DNA of 64,000 nucleotides from Niastella vici (GTDB lineage Bacteria; Bacteroidota; Bacteroidia; Chitinophagales; Chitinophagaceae). The notes under the pieces were generated by a model. The model did no database searches, was not told the DNA's origin, and saw only the letters and a list, made by a program, of their open reading frames with translations. The stretch spans positions 62,001 through 126,000 of the forward strand of contig NZ_LVYD01000052.1 in assembly GCF_002077945.1 (NCBI RefSeq), given 5' to 3'. The position numbers and the translations under genes were made by a program. Positions 8,901 to 17,984 of the stretch are shown in pieces (position 1 is the first letter of the stretch; every line of letters begins with the position of its first letter).

Positions 8901-9887
8901 AAGTGGGCGCCCCTGTTCGATACCCTTTCGCTGTCAAAAGTTATTTTCCCTGATATTTTACAACTGATGAACATCGACGATTACCGCAACGATGTCATGA
9001 ATTTACTGGTGACCATGGTCGACAGTGGTTACCTGAAGACGGAAGATTATGAAACCAGCTTCCCGAAGATCTACCTGGAAGCAAAACAACTGCTGAAAAA
9101 GCAATTGGCCAAAGAGAACAAGGCCAACATGGAAAAAGCCGCCCGTAAAGAGGCGCCCGTAGCATCCCTGTACCCTGCTGATGATGACGATACCGGGGTT
9201 TCCGATGCCGGCAATACCGACCTCGACCGCTATGCCATTCTGCTGTTGCCATTCTATAATAAGAACCCGGGCGTGCAAGCTTTCTTTGAACAGTTGCAAA
9301 CCACCCAGGACCGGCGATTATTGTACAATACGTATATCCTGTTGTTGCGGAATAAATATAAAGTGCCCGATCCCTTCTTTACCAAATACGCCAAACTCGA
9401 TGAATACCGCAGTGAACTGTATATTGACCTGGAGACCAACAAAATGACCGACAGGTTCCCGAAACAATACAAAAACCAGCTGGATATTAGCCGGAGCCTG
9501 ATCGTAAAAACGCTGACCAATTACGACAAGATCGACACGCTGATATTCATTGACAAACTGCCGGTAGCCTATGAGCAGAAAAAAGGCTATGTATACTTTT
9601 TCAAATACAAACGCATGCGCGATGATCTTACCTGGCAGGTGGCTACGGCCGGCATGCAACCCGAAAAAACAGAGCTGGTTGATGTGAAGAATGATGATTT
9701 TACCTCGGTAGATGAAGACCGAAAACTGGAGAGCGACAAACCGGTTAAAGAGCAATTACAAAAAATGCTGAAGGAAATGTTGTATGCACGCCGCAGCAGC
9801 GCTTCGGTATTTTACGATGCCAGGTCGTTTACCCTGTACCGGAATTATTTATCTGAAATGGTGAAGAGCCAGCGATACCGCGATTAA
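5997..9887 (+). CDS. very large TraB/GumN-family secreted protein with HEAT-like C-terminal part
   Basis: A 1296-residue exported protein. A signal peptide (MRKSISFLLVV to AQQ) is followed by a TraB/GumN domain (PF01963): LLWEISGNGLKKPSYLFGTMH, a conserved ALETNPESW block and the closing GVGAAHLPGKRGV ... GY motif near residues 295-315. In some families this fold is a metal-dependent peptidase-like or pheromone-shutdown domain; its role in Bacteroidota is unclear. TraB/GumN proteins are usually about 300 residues, so roughly 980 residues are extra. Part of the extra region contains a repeated 'W..P.GGFSV.MP' beta-type unit (about 490-650), then a helical HEAT-like stretch (about 830-930), then an uncharacterised tail. 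An alternative TTG start lies two codons upstream. Monocistronic or co-read with the next gene (31-base gap). Confidence 0.8.
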   Translation: MRKSISFLLVVLVTIVMPSMAQQPAHKPKMSPQPSIPVPPKPASKKYPSLLWEISGNGLKKPSYLFGTMHVSDKLAFHLGDSFYTAIKSADVVALETNPESWQDDYSQSVFFRGGRRNGNSLMNLYSSRWEWPADHMRITTFAIDRYEEAIKAALAVEPSMINGMLYRTYGRQAEDFEEDTFLDMYIFQTGKKLGKRVSGVENFQESEKLVMEAYKAMLRDQNKKRRSYDYEGMMTNPKKVEDAYRKGDLDLLDSLESLTVFSDAFQEKFLYKRNEIQANSIDSIIKKMSLFVGVGAAHLPGKRGVIELLRQKGYTMRPVRMDDRNSMQKENVDKIRINNTFTTQTGDDGFYSVSIPGKKFYRFTDWNGMDVVQYADMVNGAYYMVTRIKTNSLSLGHSSDLVLKKIDSLLYENIPGKILKKTAITKNGYKGLDIINRTRRGDYQRYQLYITPFEVLIFKMSGNGEYINAGNESQEFFGSIKLKEYATAGWQTWQPPTGGFSVQMPHIPALLKDNGFGTDRLEYAASDAATGNSYLIMKANLHNYSFIEEDTFELNLMDESYGYSDFIDKQLSRRFISLNGYPALESKYKHKDGSFSSVRYVIQGPVYYAIIASYKNDNPDTQRFLQSFAITPYIYPVPAPRTDTVMSITVTTPIYAQADKKNDSPGMEELLQLSNGMMDDDADDINVPAFSTRLIGNDTIGEKILVMHFKVPQYSYKKDSATLWKNASVSTWFSDSTFIIKQSREYTLPNGMRCRDLQLTDTNSSRLIISKMFYNNGHFFSITTLTDTLSKQSALLSNFFSSFKPVDTLKGESLFARKSEQFIKDLFSKDSMTVKKARRSLYQVAFDSTDVPLLKKAIDSLNWKMKDYLTLKKFFIDNLGRIRDTSIVSYLQKLYWKVKDTADWQAAILNALLNQRTKTAFLAFKDLVLQEPPVMDDDYTYNRGFRLPSVYVDYTTVTKSKKTSYFGKWAPLFDTLSLSKVIFPDILQLMNIDDYRNDVMNLLVTMVDSGYLKTEDYETSFPKIYLEAKQLLKKQLAKENKANMEKAARKEAPVASLYPADDDDTGVSDAGNTDLDRYAILLLPFYNKNPGVQAFFEQLQTTQDRRLLYNTYILLLRNKYKVPDPFFTKYAKLDEYRSELYIDLETNKMTDRFPKQYKNQLDISRSLIVKTLTNYDKIDTLIFIDKLPVAYEQKKGYVYFFKYKRMRDDLTWQVATAGMQPEKTELVDVKNDDFTSVDEDRKLESDKPVKEQLQKMLKEMLYARRSSASVFYDARSFTLYRNYLSEMVKSQRYRD

Positions 9888-9905
9888 GTTCACGGAGCAT
9901 TCATG

Positions 9906-9913
9906 TACCTTTA
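9906..9913 (+). promoter_or_regulatory. -7 box immediately before the DUF1415 gene
   Basis: TACCTTTA ends 5 bases before the ATG at 9919. If used, transcription would start at or very near the ATG, giving a leaderless mRNA. No -33 TTG is seen at the usual distance. Confidence 0.4.
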
Positions 9914-9918
9914 CCGAC

Positions 9919-10461
9919 ATGACAGATGAGCTGCAAATTATTGAGCAAACAAAGAACTGGATCAAAGCAATAGTGATCGGTTGTAATTTTTGTCCGTTCG
10001 CCAACCGGGAATTTACAAACGATACCATTCGCTACCACGTTGAATTCAGCGCCAAACGCACCGATGCACGGGAAACATTATTAAAAGAATTAAAGCAGCT
10101 CGATAAGGACAAAACCATTGCCACCACCTTACTTATATTTCCAAACGCATTTGCAGCGTTCGACACCTACCTGCAGTTTGTTGCATTTGCCGAAAACCTG
10201 TTGCAGCAAAAGGGTTATGAAGGCATTTACCAGTTAGCCTCCTTTCACCCGTTATACCAGTTCGAAGGCAGCGCCCCCGATGATGCCGCCAACTATACCA
10301 ACCGGTCAATATACCCCATGCTGCATTTACTGCGCGAAGACCAGGTGCGCAAGGCTATTCAATACTATGGCAATGCCGATGAGATACCCGAAAGGAATGT
10401 TCAATTCGCCCGTGAAAAAGGGGAAGCATATATGAAGATGCTTAGGGATAGTTGTTTGTGA
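9919..10461 (+). CDS. DUF1415 family protein
   Basis: A 180-residue cytoplasmic protein matching the DUF1415 family (PF07209): a WIKAIVIGCNFCPFA block near the N-terminus (Cys 24 and Cys 27, a CxxC arrangement), QLASFHPLYQFEG in the middle and the diagnostic DDAANYTNRSIYPMLHLLRE block. The biochemical role is not established. The conserved CxxC, His and Asp residues might bind metal, but that is inference. It may be transcribed from its own promoter box. The stop is only three bases from the stop of the convergent ABC ATPase, with no room for a terminator between them. Confidence 0.9.
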   Translation: MTDELQIIEQTKNWIKAIVIGCNFCPFANREFTNDTIRYHVEFSAKRTDARETLLKELKQLDKDKTIATTLLIFPNAFAAFDTYLQFVAFAENLLQQKGYEGIYQLASFHPLYQFEGSAPDDAANYTNRSIYPMLHLLREDQVRKAIQYYGNADEIPERNVQFAREKGEAYMKMLRDSCL

Positions 10462-10464
10462 TGC

Positions 10465-12195
10465 TTATGCTATAATGCCTTTCGGAATGGAGGCGATCAA
10501 TTGTTTGGTATACTCTTTCTGCGGATGAAAATAGACCTGCTCCGCATCCCCGATCTCTTCTATCTTTCCTTTGTTCATCACCATAATGCGGTCGCTGATA
10601 TACCGCACCACCGACAGATCGTGCGAAATAAAAACAATGGTAAAACCCATTTCTGCTTTCAGATCGTTCAGCAGGTTCAGCACCTGTGCCTGTACGCTTA
10701 CATCGAGGGCCGAAACCGATTCATCACAAACAATGAACTCAGGATTCAACGCCAGCGCCCGCGCAATAACGATCCGCTGCCGCTGACCGCCCGAAAACTC
10801 ATGTGGGTAGCGATGAAAATGTTCTGCTTTCAGGTTTACCTTTTCAAGCAGCTCCACTACCCTGTCTTTCCGTTGCCCGCTATTGGCAATGATATTATGT
10901 ACTTTTAATGGTTCTGCAATAGCCGACCCTATCGTTAATCGCGGGTTCAGGGAAGAATAAGGATCCTGGAAAATGATCTGGATATCCTTCCGCATGTCTT
11001 TCATGGTAGCGGCATCTATCTTCGACAGGTCGGTGCCATCATAATACACCGAACCCGAAGTAGGGGGTATCAATCCCAGCAAGGTTCGTCCAAGGGTGGT
11101 TTTACCACAACCCGATTCGCCTACCAGCCCCAGCGTTTCGCCTTTATAGATCTCAAACCGTACATTATCGATCGCCTTTACATATTCAAGCGGTTTACCC
11201 AGCAGGCTCTTTTTTGAGGGGAACCATACATTCAACCGCGACACCTGTATAAAGGGCCGTTTAACCACAGTTGTCTCCGGTTCGTCGCTTACTATTGGCG
11301 GAACCGCAGACTGTATATAACGGGCGGCCTCAAACGGCCGGTTGTGTTCCAGAAAATCGCTGACGATGGGCAGCCGTTCTCCCTTGGGATGCAATACCGG
11401 CCGGCAGGCCAGCAGTCCTTTTGTATAAGGATGTTGCGGATTGCTGAAAAGATCAGCCACAGGGCCGGCCTCTACAATTTCGCCCCGGTACATCACCACA
11501 GCGCGGTCGGCCACTTCTGCCACCACACCCAGGTCGTGCGTAATAAAGATGACGCCCATCTGCTTTGTCTGTTGCAGTTCTTTAATCAACTGCAGAATGG
11601 TCTTTTGCACCGTAACATCCAGGGCCGTGGTGGGCTCATCACAGATCAGCAGGGAGGGCTCGCAGCTCATGGCCATGGCGATCATCACACGTTGCTTTTG
11701 CCCACCGCTCAATTGATGCGGATAACGGCGAAACAACTGTTCGGGATTGGGCAACTGCACCTGCCTGAACAGATCGATCGTTTTTTGCGTTGCTTCTTTT
11801 TTACCGGTCTTCAGGTGCAGCCGCAATGCTTCCTGCACCTGGTGCCCGCAGGTGAACACGGGGTTCAGGGAGGTCATGGGTTCCTGAAAGATCATGGCGA
11901 TGTGGTTACCGCGAATAGCCCGCAACTGACCGGGTGTTTGCGTTAACAGGTTCACCGGTTCATCTCCATCAACTGAAAATAATATTTCTCCATTTGTATA
12001 CCGCGCCGGCGGTTTGGGTAATAATTGTAATATGGATAATGAAGTCACCGATTTGCCAGAACCCGATTCGCCTACAATAGCTACGATCTCACCACGATTT
12101 ACCGTGAGCGAAATATCCTTTACGGCAGTGGTGGTGCCAATGTCGGTAACAAAATCGACCTGCAGGTTATTTATTTGTAGTAAAGGCGCTGGCAT
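10465..12195 (-). CDS. ABC transporter ATPase with two fused nucleotide-binding domains (oligopeptide type)
   Basis: 576 residues containing two complete ATP-binding cassettes of the Dpp/Opp class. NBD1: Walker A GESGSGKS (about 38-45), signature LSGGQKQR, Walker [18 protein letters not shown]2: Walker A GESGCGKT, signature FSGGQRQR, Walker [15 protein letters not shown]. The oligopeptide C-terminal extension ([12 protein letters not shown]) follows NBD1. The arrangement equals DppD-DppF fused, as in YejF or GsiA; the likely role is energising uptake of peptides or related solutes at the inner membrane. Permeases and a binding protein are not adjacent, so the transporter is assembled from distant genes. 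The frame is open 21 codons upstream, but [15 protein letters not shown] is the domain start in homologs. No terminator is seen. Confidence 0.93.
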   Translation of the reverse strand: MPAPLLQINNLQVDFVTDIGTTTAVKDISLTVNRGEIVAIVGESGSGKSVTSLSILQLLPKPPARYTNGEILFSVDGDEPVNLLTQTPGQLRAIRGNHIAMIFQEPMTSLNPVFTCGHQVQEALRLHLKTGKKEATQKTIDLFRQVQLPNPEQLFRRYPHQLSGGQKQRVMIAMAMSCEPSLLICDEPTTALDVTVQKTILQLIKELQQTKQMGVIFITHDLGVVAEVADRAVVMYRGEIVEAGPVADLFSNPQHPYTKGLLACRPVLHPKGERLPIVSDFLEHNRPFEAARYIQSAVPPIVSDEPETTVVKRPFIQVSRLNVWFPSKKSLLGKPLEYVKAIDNVRFEIYKGETLGLVGESGCGKTTLGRTLLGLIPPTSGSVYYDGTDLSKIDAATMKDMRKDIQIIFQDPYSSLNPRLTIGSAIAEPLKVHNIIANSGQRKDRVVELLEKVNLKAEHFHRYPHEFSGGQRQRIVIARALALNPEFIVCDESVSALDVSVQAQVLNLLNDLKAEMGFTIVFISHDLSVVRYISDRIMVMNKGKIEEIGDAEQVYFHPQKEYTKQLIASIPKGIIA

Positions 12196-12311
12196 TTTGT
12201 GGTATAGGTATAAACAAATATCGGGAAAAGCAGGCATATAACACGACAGAAACGACAACGGTGAGCCCAGTTAAGCGCTCACCGTTGTGCATATTGTTTA
12301 TTTCTTCTTTC

Positions 12312-15300
12312 CTACTTCTTACTCACCCTGATAACTCCTCCTCCATTATAAGAATGGTAGTCACCATTATACATCGCTTCGGCACTTACGGGTCCCATAC
12401 GGTAGTTACCCGGTGAAACGGCCCGCACCGCATAATAATAGGTTTGCCGGCTGTTTCTCAGATCATCAAACAAATTAATACGATCATCCCGAACATCCAG
12501 CGCAACAGGTGTGGCTGCGTCTTTTATCCATTCCATACCCGGAATTTCCTTGGTACGGGGGTTTTCAATTTCAAAACCTGCAGGCAGAATATCTGTGATC
12601 ACCACATTATCAACATAACCATCGTACGCTTTCTCTACCGTTACCTGAACGATCACCAGGTCGTTCTGGGTAAACGAATTGCCTTCTATTGTGCGGCCAT
12701 AACGATCAAAGAAACGGCGGCGTACCTTGATAAAATTATCTTCTTCTTTATAGGCGCCGCTTACGCTTATGCCTTCGCTTTGCCAGTAATAATACAACCG
12801 GCCTTCGCCTTTCGATGTAATGTCGATATTGGTTCCACCCAGTTGTTTGGCGGTTAACTTCAACGGACTGGCTTCTACACTGCCTACTGTTTTACCGTTC
12901 ACTTTTACATCGGCGCTCACTGTTGCCTTGTTGGCAGCGCGGGCCATTTTACCCAGCGCCAGGAAGCTGAACGAACATTCCTGTGTGCTGTACCAGCGCC
13001 GTTGTTTTAATTTATCGGCCACATGTTTTGCCATCACCGGTATTTGCGCATTGGAAGGGTCCGCATCAATGAGGGCATTCAACGCAATGGCCTCGTCACG
13101 AATATCAGAATAGAAGCTGCCGCCGGTTTGTGCAACCGATACTTCACCACTGAACGAGGAAGGCAGCATTTCGCGGAACTTCGCCTTATCACCGGCCACG
13201 GCATAGGCCACACTCAACAGGTATTTACAATCAAGGCTCAGCAGCATGGCATTCGACTTGTAATAGTTCATGGCGCTTACATTGGGCTTACCGGCCAGTG
13301 CCAGCACATACAAACTATAGGCAACCTCTTTGGGCGCTATTTTCTTTTTATCGTTCTGATTATAGTAGTATAAAACAGTTTCCTTGTTCTTCAACTTGTT
13401 GTTCAGGTAATTGAGAATACCGTTCAACACGTTCTTGTCAACTTCGAACCCGGCTTTTTGTGCTTCGAGTAAGAAATGGCCTGCATATACTGTAGCCCAC
13501 CAATGTTCGGTACCTTCTCCATCCCACAGGGTAATGGCGCCATTGTACAACTGCCGCAGTTTTATTTTGCGGATGGCTTCGGCTATATTCCAGTTGGCGT
13601 TTGCTTTATTCCCCTGGTTGCTTTTCATTTGATCGGCCAGGTCGCCATAATACAATTGCGGGAAGGCGGTTGAAACAGTTTGTTCGGTACAACCATAAGG
13701 ATATTCACACAGGTAGCGCAACTGCTTACCCAGTTCCAGGGCCGGACTGCGGCTTACCACCAACTGGTAATCGGTGCTGTTGGGCATAAAATCGTTCAAC
13801 GGTATACTGATGCGTTGTACACCACCACCGGTGAGTGAACCGCTGCCGGTAACCACCTGCAAGGGTGAGGCCGGCCGTATACTGATCTCGGTTTCATCGG
13901 TGAACTTTTCACCCAGTCCCTGCACTTCCACTTTTATTTTTCCCACATTAACAGCAGGCGCAGCCACTACCTGGAAGATAGCCTGTCCTTCGCTGTTGCT
14001 GTTGATACTGATCGACTGTTGCTTATCGCCCAGTACATTCAGCGGTCCGCTTACGTTCAATGCAGCAGTGGCCGATGCTGATTTGTTAGTGGTATTGGTA
14101 ATAGTAACCGGTACATTCACTGTATCGCCCGGGCTCAGGAAGCGCGGCAAAGCAGTGCTCAGCACCAACGGATCGGCTACGGTCATGGCAGCTTCGCCGT
14201 TACCAAAACTTTCATCCTTATACGCCACCGCCATCAAACGTACTTCACCACTGAACTGCGGAATATCAAACTCAAATTCCGCTTCCCCGCTGCCACCGGT
14301 TTTGGTGGTACCGCTCCAGTAGGAAACGATCTTGAAGCGTTTGGCCGGCATGGGGTTGGTGCGTTTATTTGCTTCCAGTTCACCGTCGCCACCCGTACTG
14401 CTCAATGTGGCTTTTAATTCGGGGAACAACAACGGGTACAGATCATAGGCATTTACCTCCAGTGCTTTAGCAGCATAGAAGTGATTATACGGATCGGGTG
14501 TTTTAAAATCTGTTATCTGCAACACGCCGTTATCAACTGCCGCCAGGGTTACAAAACTGTTGGGCGCCGCTTTTACCGTCACCTTCTGGTGTGTACGCGA
14601 GCGAACCGATTTTTGCGCCACGATCTGCACATCAATTTTGCGGCTCTTTTCTTCTACTTTCAAACTTTGATAACCATGTGCTACTGTTAATGGAATATCA
14701 CTTACCTCGTGCGGTTTAATGAGCGTTGCGGTAACATATACGTTTGGTAAATGCTCGGCAGAGATCTTCAGATCAACCGAAGCGGTGCGGTTCTCCACAT
14801 TTACATACTGGTACGAAACCACTTTATCGGTTTCCATGGTCACCAGCATGCGGCCGCTGAACGGCGTTTTGAACAACAGCTTCGCATTATCGCCGGCCTG
14901 GTAAGAAGATTTATCGGCTTCAATATCAATATTACCTTCTGTATTTACTTCAAACGAAGAGTTATCGCCGCCCCAGAAACCATAACTATAGAAATGTTTG
15001 CTTACATAGCTGCCCGAGCCGGGGATGCTCACCTGCAATTCATAGTCGCCGGGCGAACGGGGCACAAAGCCATAGTAAGCGCCTTCGCCGCTGATGGTAA
15101 TATTCTGATCGGTCACTACTTTATTATCTTCCTGTGATTCGTACCGGAAATAATCCCCGCTCTTGGTGAGCACCGTACGATATTCATGTTTTATCACTTT
15201 TACCTGTGCCTTTGCGCCATTCAACACATGCTCGTCTTTATCCAACGCAATAATGGGGAATTTCACCTGCTGGTTCAGCGGGTAATACCAGTACCCATCG

Positions 15301-17732
15301 CTCCCCACACCAAAGAAGATCTTTTGCGTGTAAATATTGGCGGTGGCGCTGCGGCTCACCGGCCGGCCGGTTTCATCAAACACGGTAGCATAGAACGTTG
15401 TCTTCAGCAATCCTTTGTTGGCATACAGGGCGGGCACTTCAAAGGTTTGTTTGGCATTACCATTTTCATCGGTACTGCCCTCGTTCGTTGTTTTGTCGAA
15501 CGACATGCCCTGGTTCACGATACCAAAGTCAAAGCGTTCATATTTTTTAGGACTGAAATTGGCCGCGCTGGTCTGGATCTCCGTTTCATAATTGCGGTTA
15601 GCCGCCGGCGGTCCAAAAAAGTTTACGGCATTTATCGCCAGGCTGGCTGATTGTCCGGGCTCAAGTGAGTTCTTATCCAGTTTGGCAGTCACCTTAATGC
15701 GATCGGGCACAAACTCTTCAATGCTGAAATTCTTGCTGGCCAGCAACACATCGTTCGAGGTATATACTTCCAGCGTATAACTACCGGTAATAGCCGACTC
15801 TGAAATATCTACATCCCCATCGGTAGCGCCCTGTACATTCAAGGTTTTGCGGAAGGTCTTCAACTCTTTACCATTCGGCAGCAGGAATTTCATTTTTACC
15901 GGCAGCTCACCCGGTGATTTCCACAACCGGTCGCGCAGCACAACGGCAAAATTCACTTTTTCACCCGGGCGGTAGATATCACGTTCTGCATATATAAAGG
16001 CATCGAGTCCCGTGCTGTTGCTGCGCTTGCCACCTACCTCAAACCGCGAGGTGTTCACCCTGGTGGTGTTGAATGGCAGATAATTAAAATCAGTAGCGGT
16101 CTTGGCAATGATCATGGCAGGCTTGAACCCGGCAAATTCCTTCCGCGCAAAAACAACTTCGGCCACGCCATCGGCATTGGAAGTACCGGTTCCCAACACC
16201 TGGTTGTTGTTGCCATACACCACTACATTCATCCCATTCACCGGTTGTGCGGTTTTAATGGAGTTGGCAAATACAAACAGTTTATCTTTTCCTTCCCGGG
16301 CAATTAACCCGATATCTGATTTGGAAATAAAGCGGCTGTCGCTGATCCAGTAATCGGTAGCCGACCGTATTTTAATATGATAAATACCTTTAAAGTCGGG
16401 CAGGCGGTCTTCTACATTAAAAGTGAACAACCGGCTGTTGCCGTACTTAGGCAGCGAGCGCGTATCGATCTCCTGTTCATAGATCACATCGCCGAAACTA
16501 ACATCACTGCTATAATCATAATCACCGCCATAATATTCTTCATCGTCACCGCCACCGCCGTTATTCTCATCTTTCGGCCGGTAGCCATAACGTTGCGCCG
16601 CCAGCAGGTTGCTTTCATAGATCTTTGAAATGATCACTTTTACCTTGGGAATGTTGGTAACGCGCACTTCAATATTCTGGTTACCCAGGGCGCTCAGGTA
16701 AACGGCCTTGCTATTGCCAAATTTCAGCGAAGGCTCCAGCTCACCAAAAGCTACATTATTATCGTACTGTTCGCGCAGCACGCCACCAATACGGCCACGC
16801 AATCCTTTGGCAATGGTGAATACATAACTTTTATCGGCATCGAAATTATCGCTGGTCACAGTGAAACCATCTTCGGTTTGCTGAACAGAGAATTTTACCG
16901 CAGGGGTGAAATGGATCAGGGAAGAAATGTTCTCCATAAGCACCTGCTGGCTGGTACGCACAAACACAGTACCCGATAACCCGTCGTGCTCGGCATGCAC
17001 ATCATTAATAGTAAGGTTGTAGGGCGAAGGGATCACCACTTTGTTTTCAATAGCCTCCTTCGTTCCATTCACACCACCATCAGGAACCAGTCCTTTATCG
17101 AAAGCCACTTTTGCATCGAGGTCTTTATCTTCCAGTTTCATCCCTGAAATGCGCAACGAAATGCGGCTATCGGGTCCTTCAGTTATGATCTGGTAAGCAA
17201 GCGGCTTGCCATCGATCTGCAACGTCATTTTGTCTTTTATGGTAGCCGGACTGATCGCATAATTAAAATACAGATCAACCTGCGGGTAAGCGGTAGTGGA
17301 ATGCTGATCAGGAAGCATCCAGGTTACGTTGGTATTATCCAACTGCAGGTAAGGCGTATAAAAGGTGATCTCCTCCCCTTTATCGAGCTTGCCAATTTTG
17401 CTGTGGTCAAGCAGATCACCACGCAATTTGGCCTGATAGCTGGTTGCAGGCGACAGGGGTTGTGCGGGTGAGAAAACGAGCTCATCCGGATGTTCCCACC
17501 GGAAGCGGCCCTGGATCTTTGGTTCAAAAGAAACATACTCAGTAGAATCCCATTGATTTAACAGTGAATCGGGAACAAGGGATTTGTTGAAGCGGAATAC
17601 CAGGTTACCGAGGGATTGCACTTCACCTTTGGCATTGGTATAACTAAGAGAGACAGCGCTTCGATTACAGGCGGCTATTACTGTTACAACCAGCACGCCT
17701 AGTGTAATCAGGGCGATCTTTGACTTACGCAT
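12312..17732 (-). CDS. bacterial alpha-2-macroglobulin, thioester type, lipoprotein
   Basis: An 1806-residue periplasmic macroglobulin. A lipoprotein signal ends in VIAAC (Cys 22). The protein consists of serial macroglobulin-like (MG) beta-domains, including an MG2-like block around AFIYAERDIYRPGEKVNF (about residue 580). The thioester motif YGCTEQ (about residue 1345-1350) is intact, followed by a helical thioester (TED) domain and a C-terminal MG domain. Such proteins are thought to trap attacking proteases by covalent linkage when the bait region is cut. Divergent from PBP1C across about 250 bases; linkage to pbpC is the classic context (protease trapping coupled to wall repair). Close to the usual length of large macroglobulins of this group. 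Confidence 0.93.
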   Translation of the reverse strand: MRKSKIALITLGVLVVTVIAACNRSAVSLSYTNAKGEVQSLGNLVFRFNKSLVPDSLLNQWDSTEYVSFEPKIQGRFRWEHPDELVFSPAQPLSPATSYQAKLRGDLLDHSKIGKLDKGEEITFYTPYLQLDNTNVTWMLPDQHSTTAYPQVDLYFNYAISPATIKDKMTLQIDGKPLAYQIITEGPDSRISLRISGMKLEDKDLDAKVAFDKGLVPDGGVNGTKEAIENKVVIPSPYNLTINDVHAEHDGLSGTVFVRTSQQVLMENISSLIHFTPAVKFSVQQTEDGFTVTSDNFDADKSYVFTIAKGLRGRIGGVLREQYDNNVAFGELEPSLKFGNSKAVYLSALGNQNIEVRVTNIPKVKVIISKIYESNLLAAQRYGYRPKDENNGGGGDDEEYYGGDYDYSSDVSFGDVIYEQEIDTRSLPKYGNSRLFTFNVEDRLPDFKGIYHIKIRSATDYWISDSRFISKSDIGLIAREGKDKLFVFANSIKTAQPVNGMNVVVYGNNNQVLGTGTSNADGVAEVVFARKEFAGFKPAMIIAKTATDFNYLPFNTTRVNTSRFEVGGKRSNSTGLDAFIYAERDIYRPGEKVNFAVVLRDRLWKSPGELPVKMKFLLPNGKELKTFRKTLNVQGATDGDVDISESAITGSYTLEVYTSNDVLLASKNFSIEEFVPDRIKVTAKLDKNSLEPGQSASLAINAVNFFGPPAANRNYETEIQTSAANFSPKKYERFDFGIVNQGMSFDKTTNEGSTDENGNAKQTFEVPALYANKGLLKTTFYATVFDETGRPVSRSATANIYTQKIFFGVGSDGYWYYPLNQQVKFPIIALDKDEHVLNGAKAQVKVIKHEYRTVLTKSGDYFRYESQEDNKVVTDQNITISGEGAYYGFVPRSPGDYELQVSIPGSGSYVSKHFYSYGFWGGDNSSFEVNTEGNIDIEADKSSYQAGDNAKLLFKTPFSGRMLVTMETDKVVSYQYVNVENRTASVDLKISAEHLPNVYVTATLIKPHEVSDIPLTVAHGYQSLKVEEKSRKIDVQIVAQKSVRSRTHQKVTVKAAPNSFVTLAAVDNGVLQITDFKTPDPYNHFYAAKALEVNAYDLYPLLFPELKATLSSTGGDGELEANKRTNPMPAKRFKIVSYWSGTTKTGGSGEAEFEFDIPQFSGEVRLMAVAYKDESFGNGEAAMTVADPLVLSTALPRFLSPGDTVNVPVTITNTTNKSASATAALNVSGPLNVLGDKQQSISINSNSEGQAIFQVVAAPAVNVGKIKVEVQGLGEKFTDETEISIRPASPLQVVTGSGSLTGGGVQRISIPLNDFMPNSTDYQLVVSRSPALELGKQLRYLCEYPYGCTEQTVSTAFPQLYYGDLADQMKSNQGNKANANWNIAEAIRKIKLRQLYNGAITLWDGEGTEHWWATVYAGHFLLEAQKAGFEVDKNVLNGILNYLNNKLKNKETVLYYYNQNDKKKIAPKEVAYSLYVLALAGKPNVSAMNYYKSNAMLLSLDCKYLLSVAYAVAGDKAKFREMLPSSFSGEVSVAQTGGSFYSDIRDEAIALNALIDADPSNAQIPVMAKHVADKLKQRRWYSTQECSFSFLALGKMARAANKATVSADVKVNGKTVGSVEASPLKLTAKQLGGTNIDITSKGEGRLYYYWQSEGISVSGAYKEEDNFIKVRRRFFDRYGRTIEGNSFTQNDLVIVQVTVEKAYDGYVDNVVITDILPAGFEIENPRTKEIPGMEWIKDAATPVALDVRDDRINLFDDLRNSRQTYYYAVRAVSPGNYRMGPVSAEAMYNGDYHSYNGGGVIRVSKK

Positions 17733-17984
17733 ATAGGGTTAAAGTTATTAGCATGATTAGGCCCGTCTGTACCGAACGTACAATTCGGGCAGGCTTGGGC
17801 GCGTTAAAATACAAAAAGGAATTAAATATTTACCGGAACCTTTTGTTGATAAAAATAAAAGTTGAAATTAGCAGGGAAACTATGGAGGAAGGCTTGACAA
17901 AGCCATAGAATTGAAAATTGTACCCGAAAGTTACAATCAATTTTTTCACTCCGTTTGTTAATGTGTTATTAAAGTAAGCAATAT
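17733..17984. promoter_or_regulatory. shared divergent promoter region of macroglobulin and PBP1C genes
   Basis: The 252-base region lies between two divergent starts. It contains an inverted repeat GCCCG...CGGGC (17761-17765 / 17786-17790) enclosing a second dyad GTAC...GTAC (17769-17772 / 17778-17781), which could be an operator. TTTG lies at about 17957, but no complete -33/-7 pair is convincing on either strand. Confidence 0.35.

Noticed and set aside
11344-11946. 200-codon plus-strand frame inside the ABC ATPase gene
   Set aside because: Shadow of the real minus-strand gene; His/Gln-rich with no domain signature.
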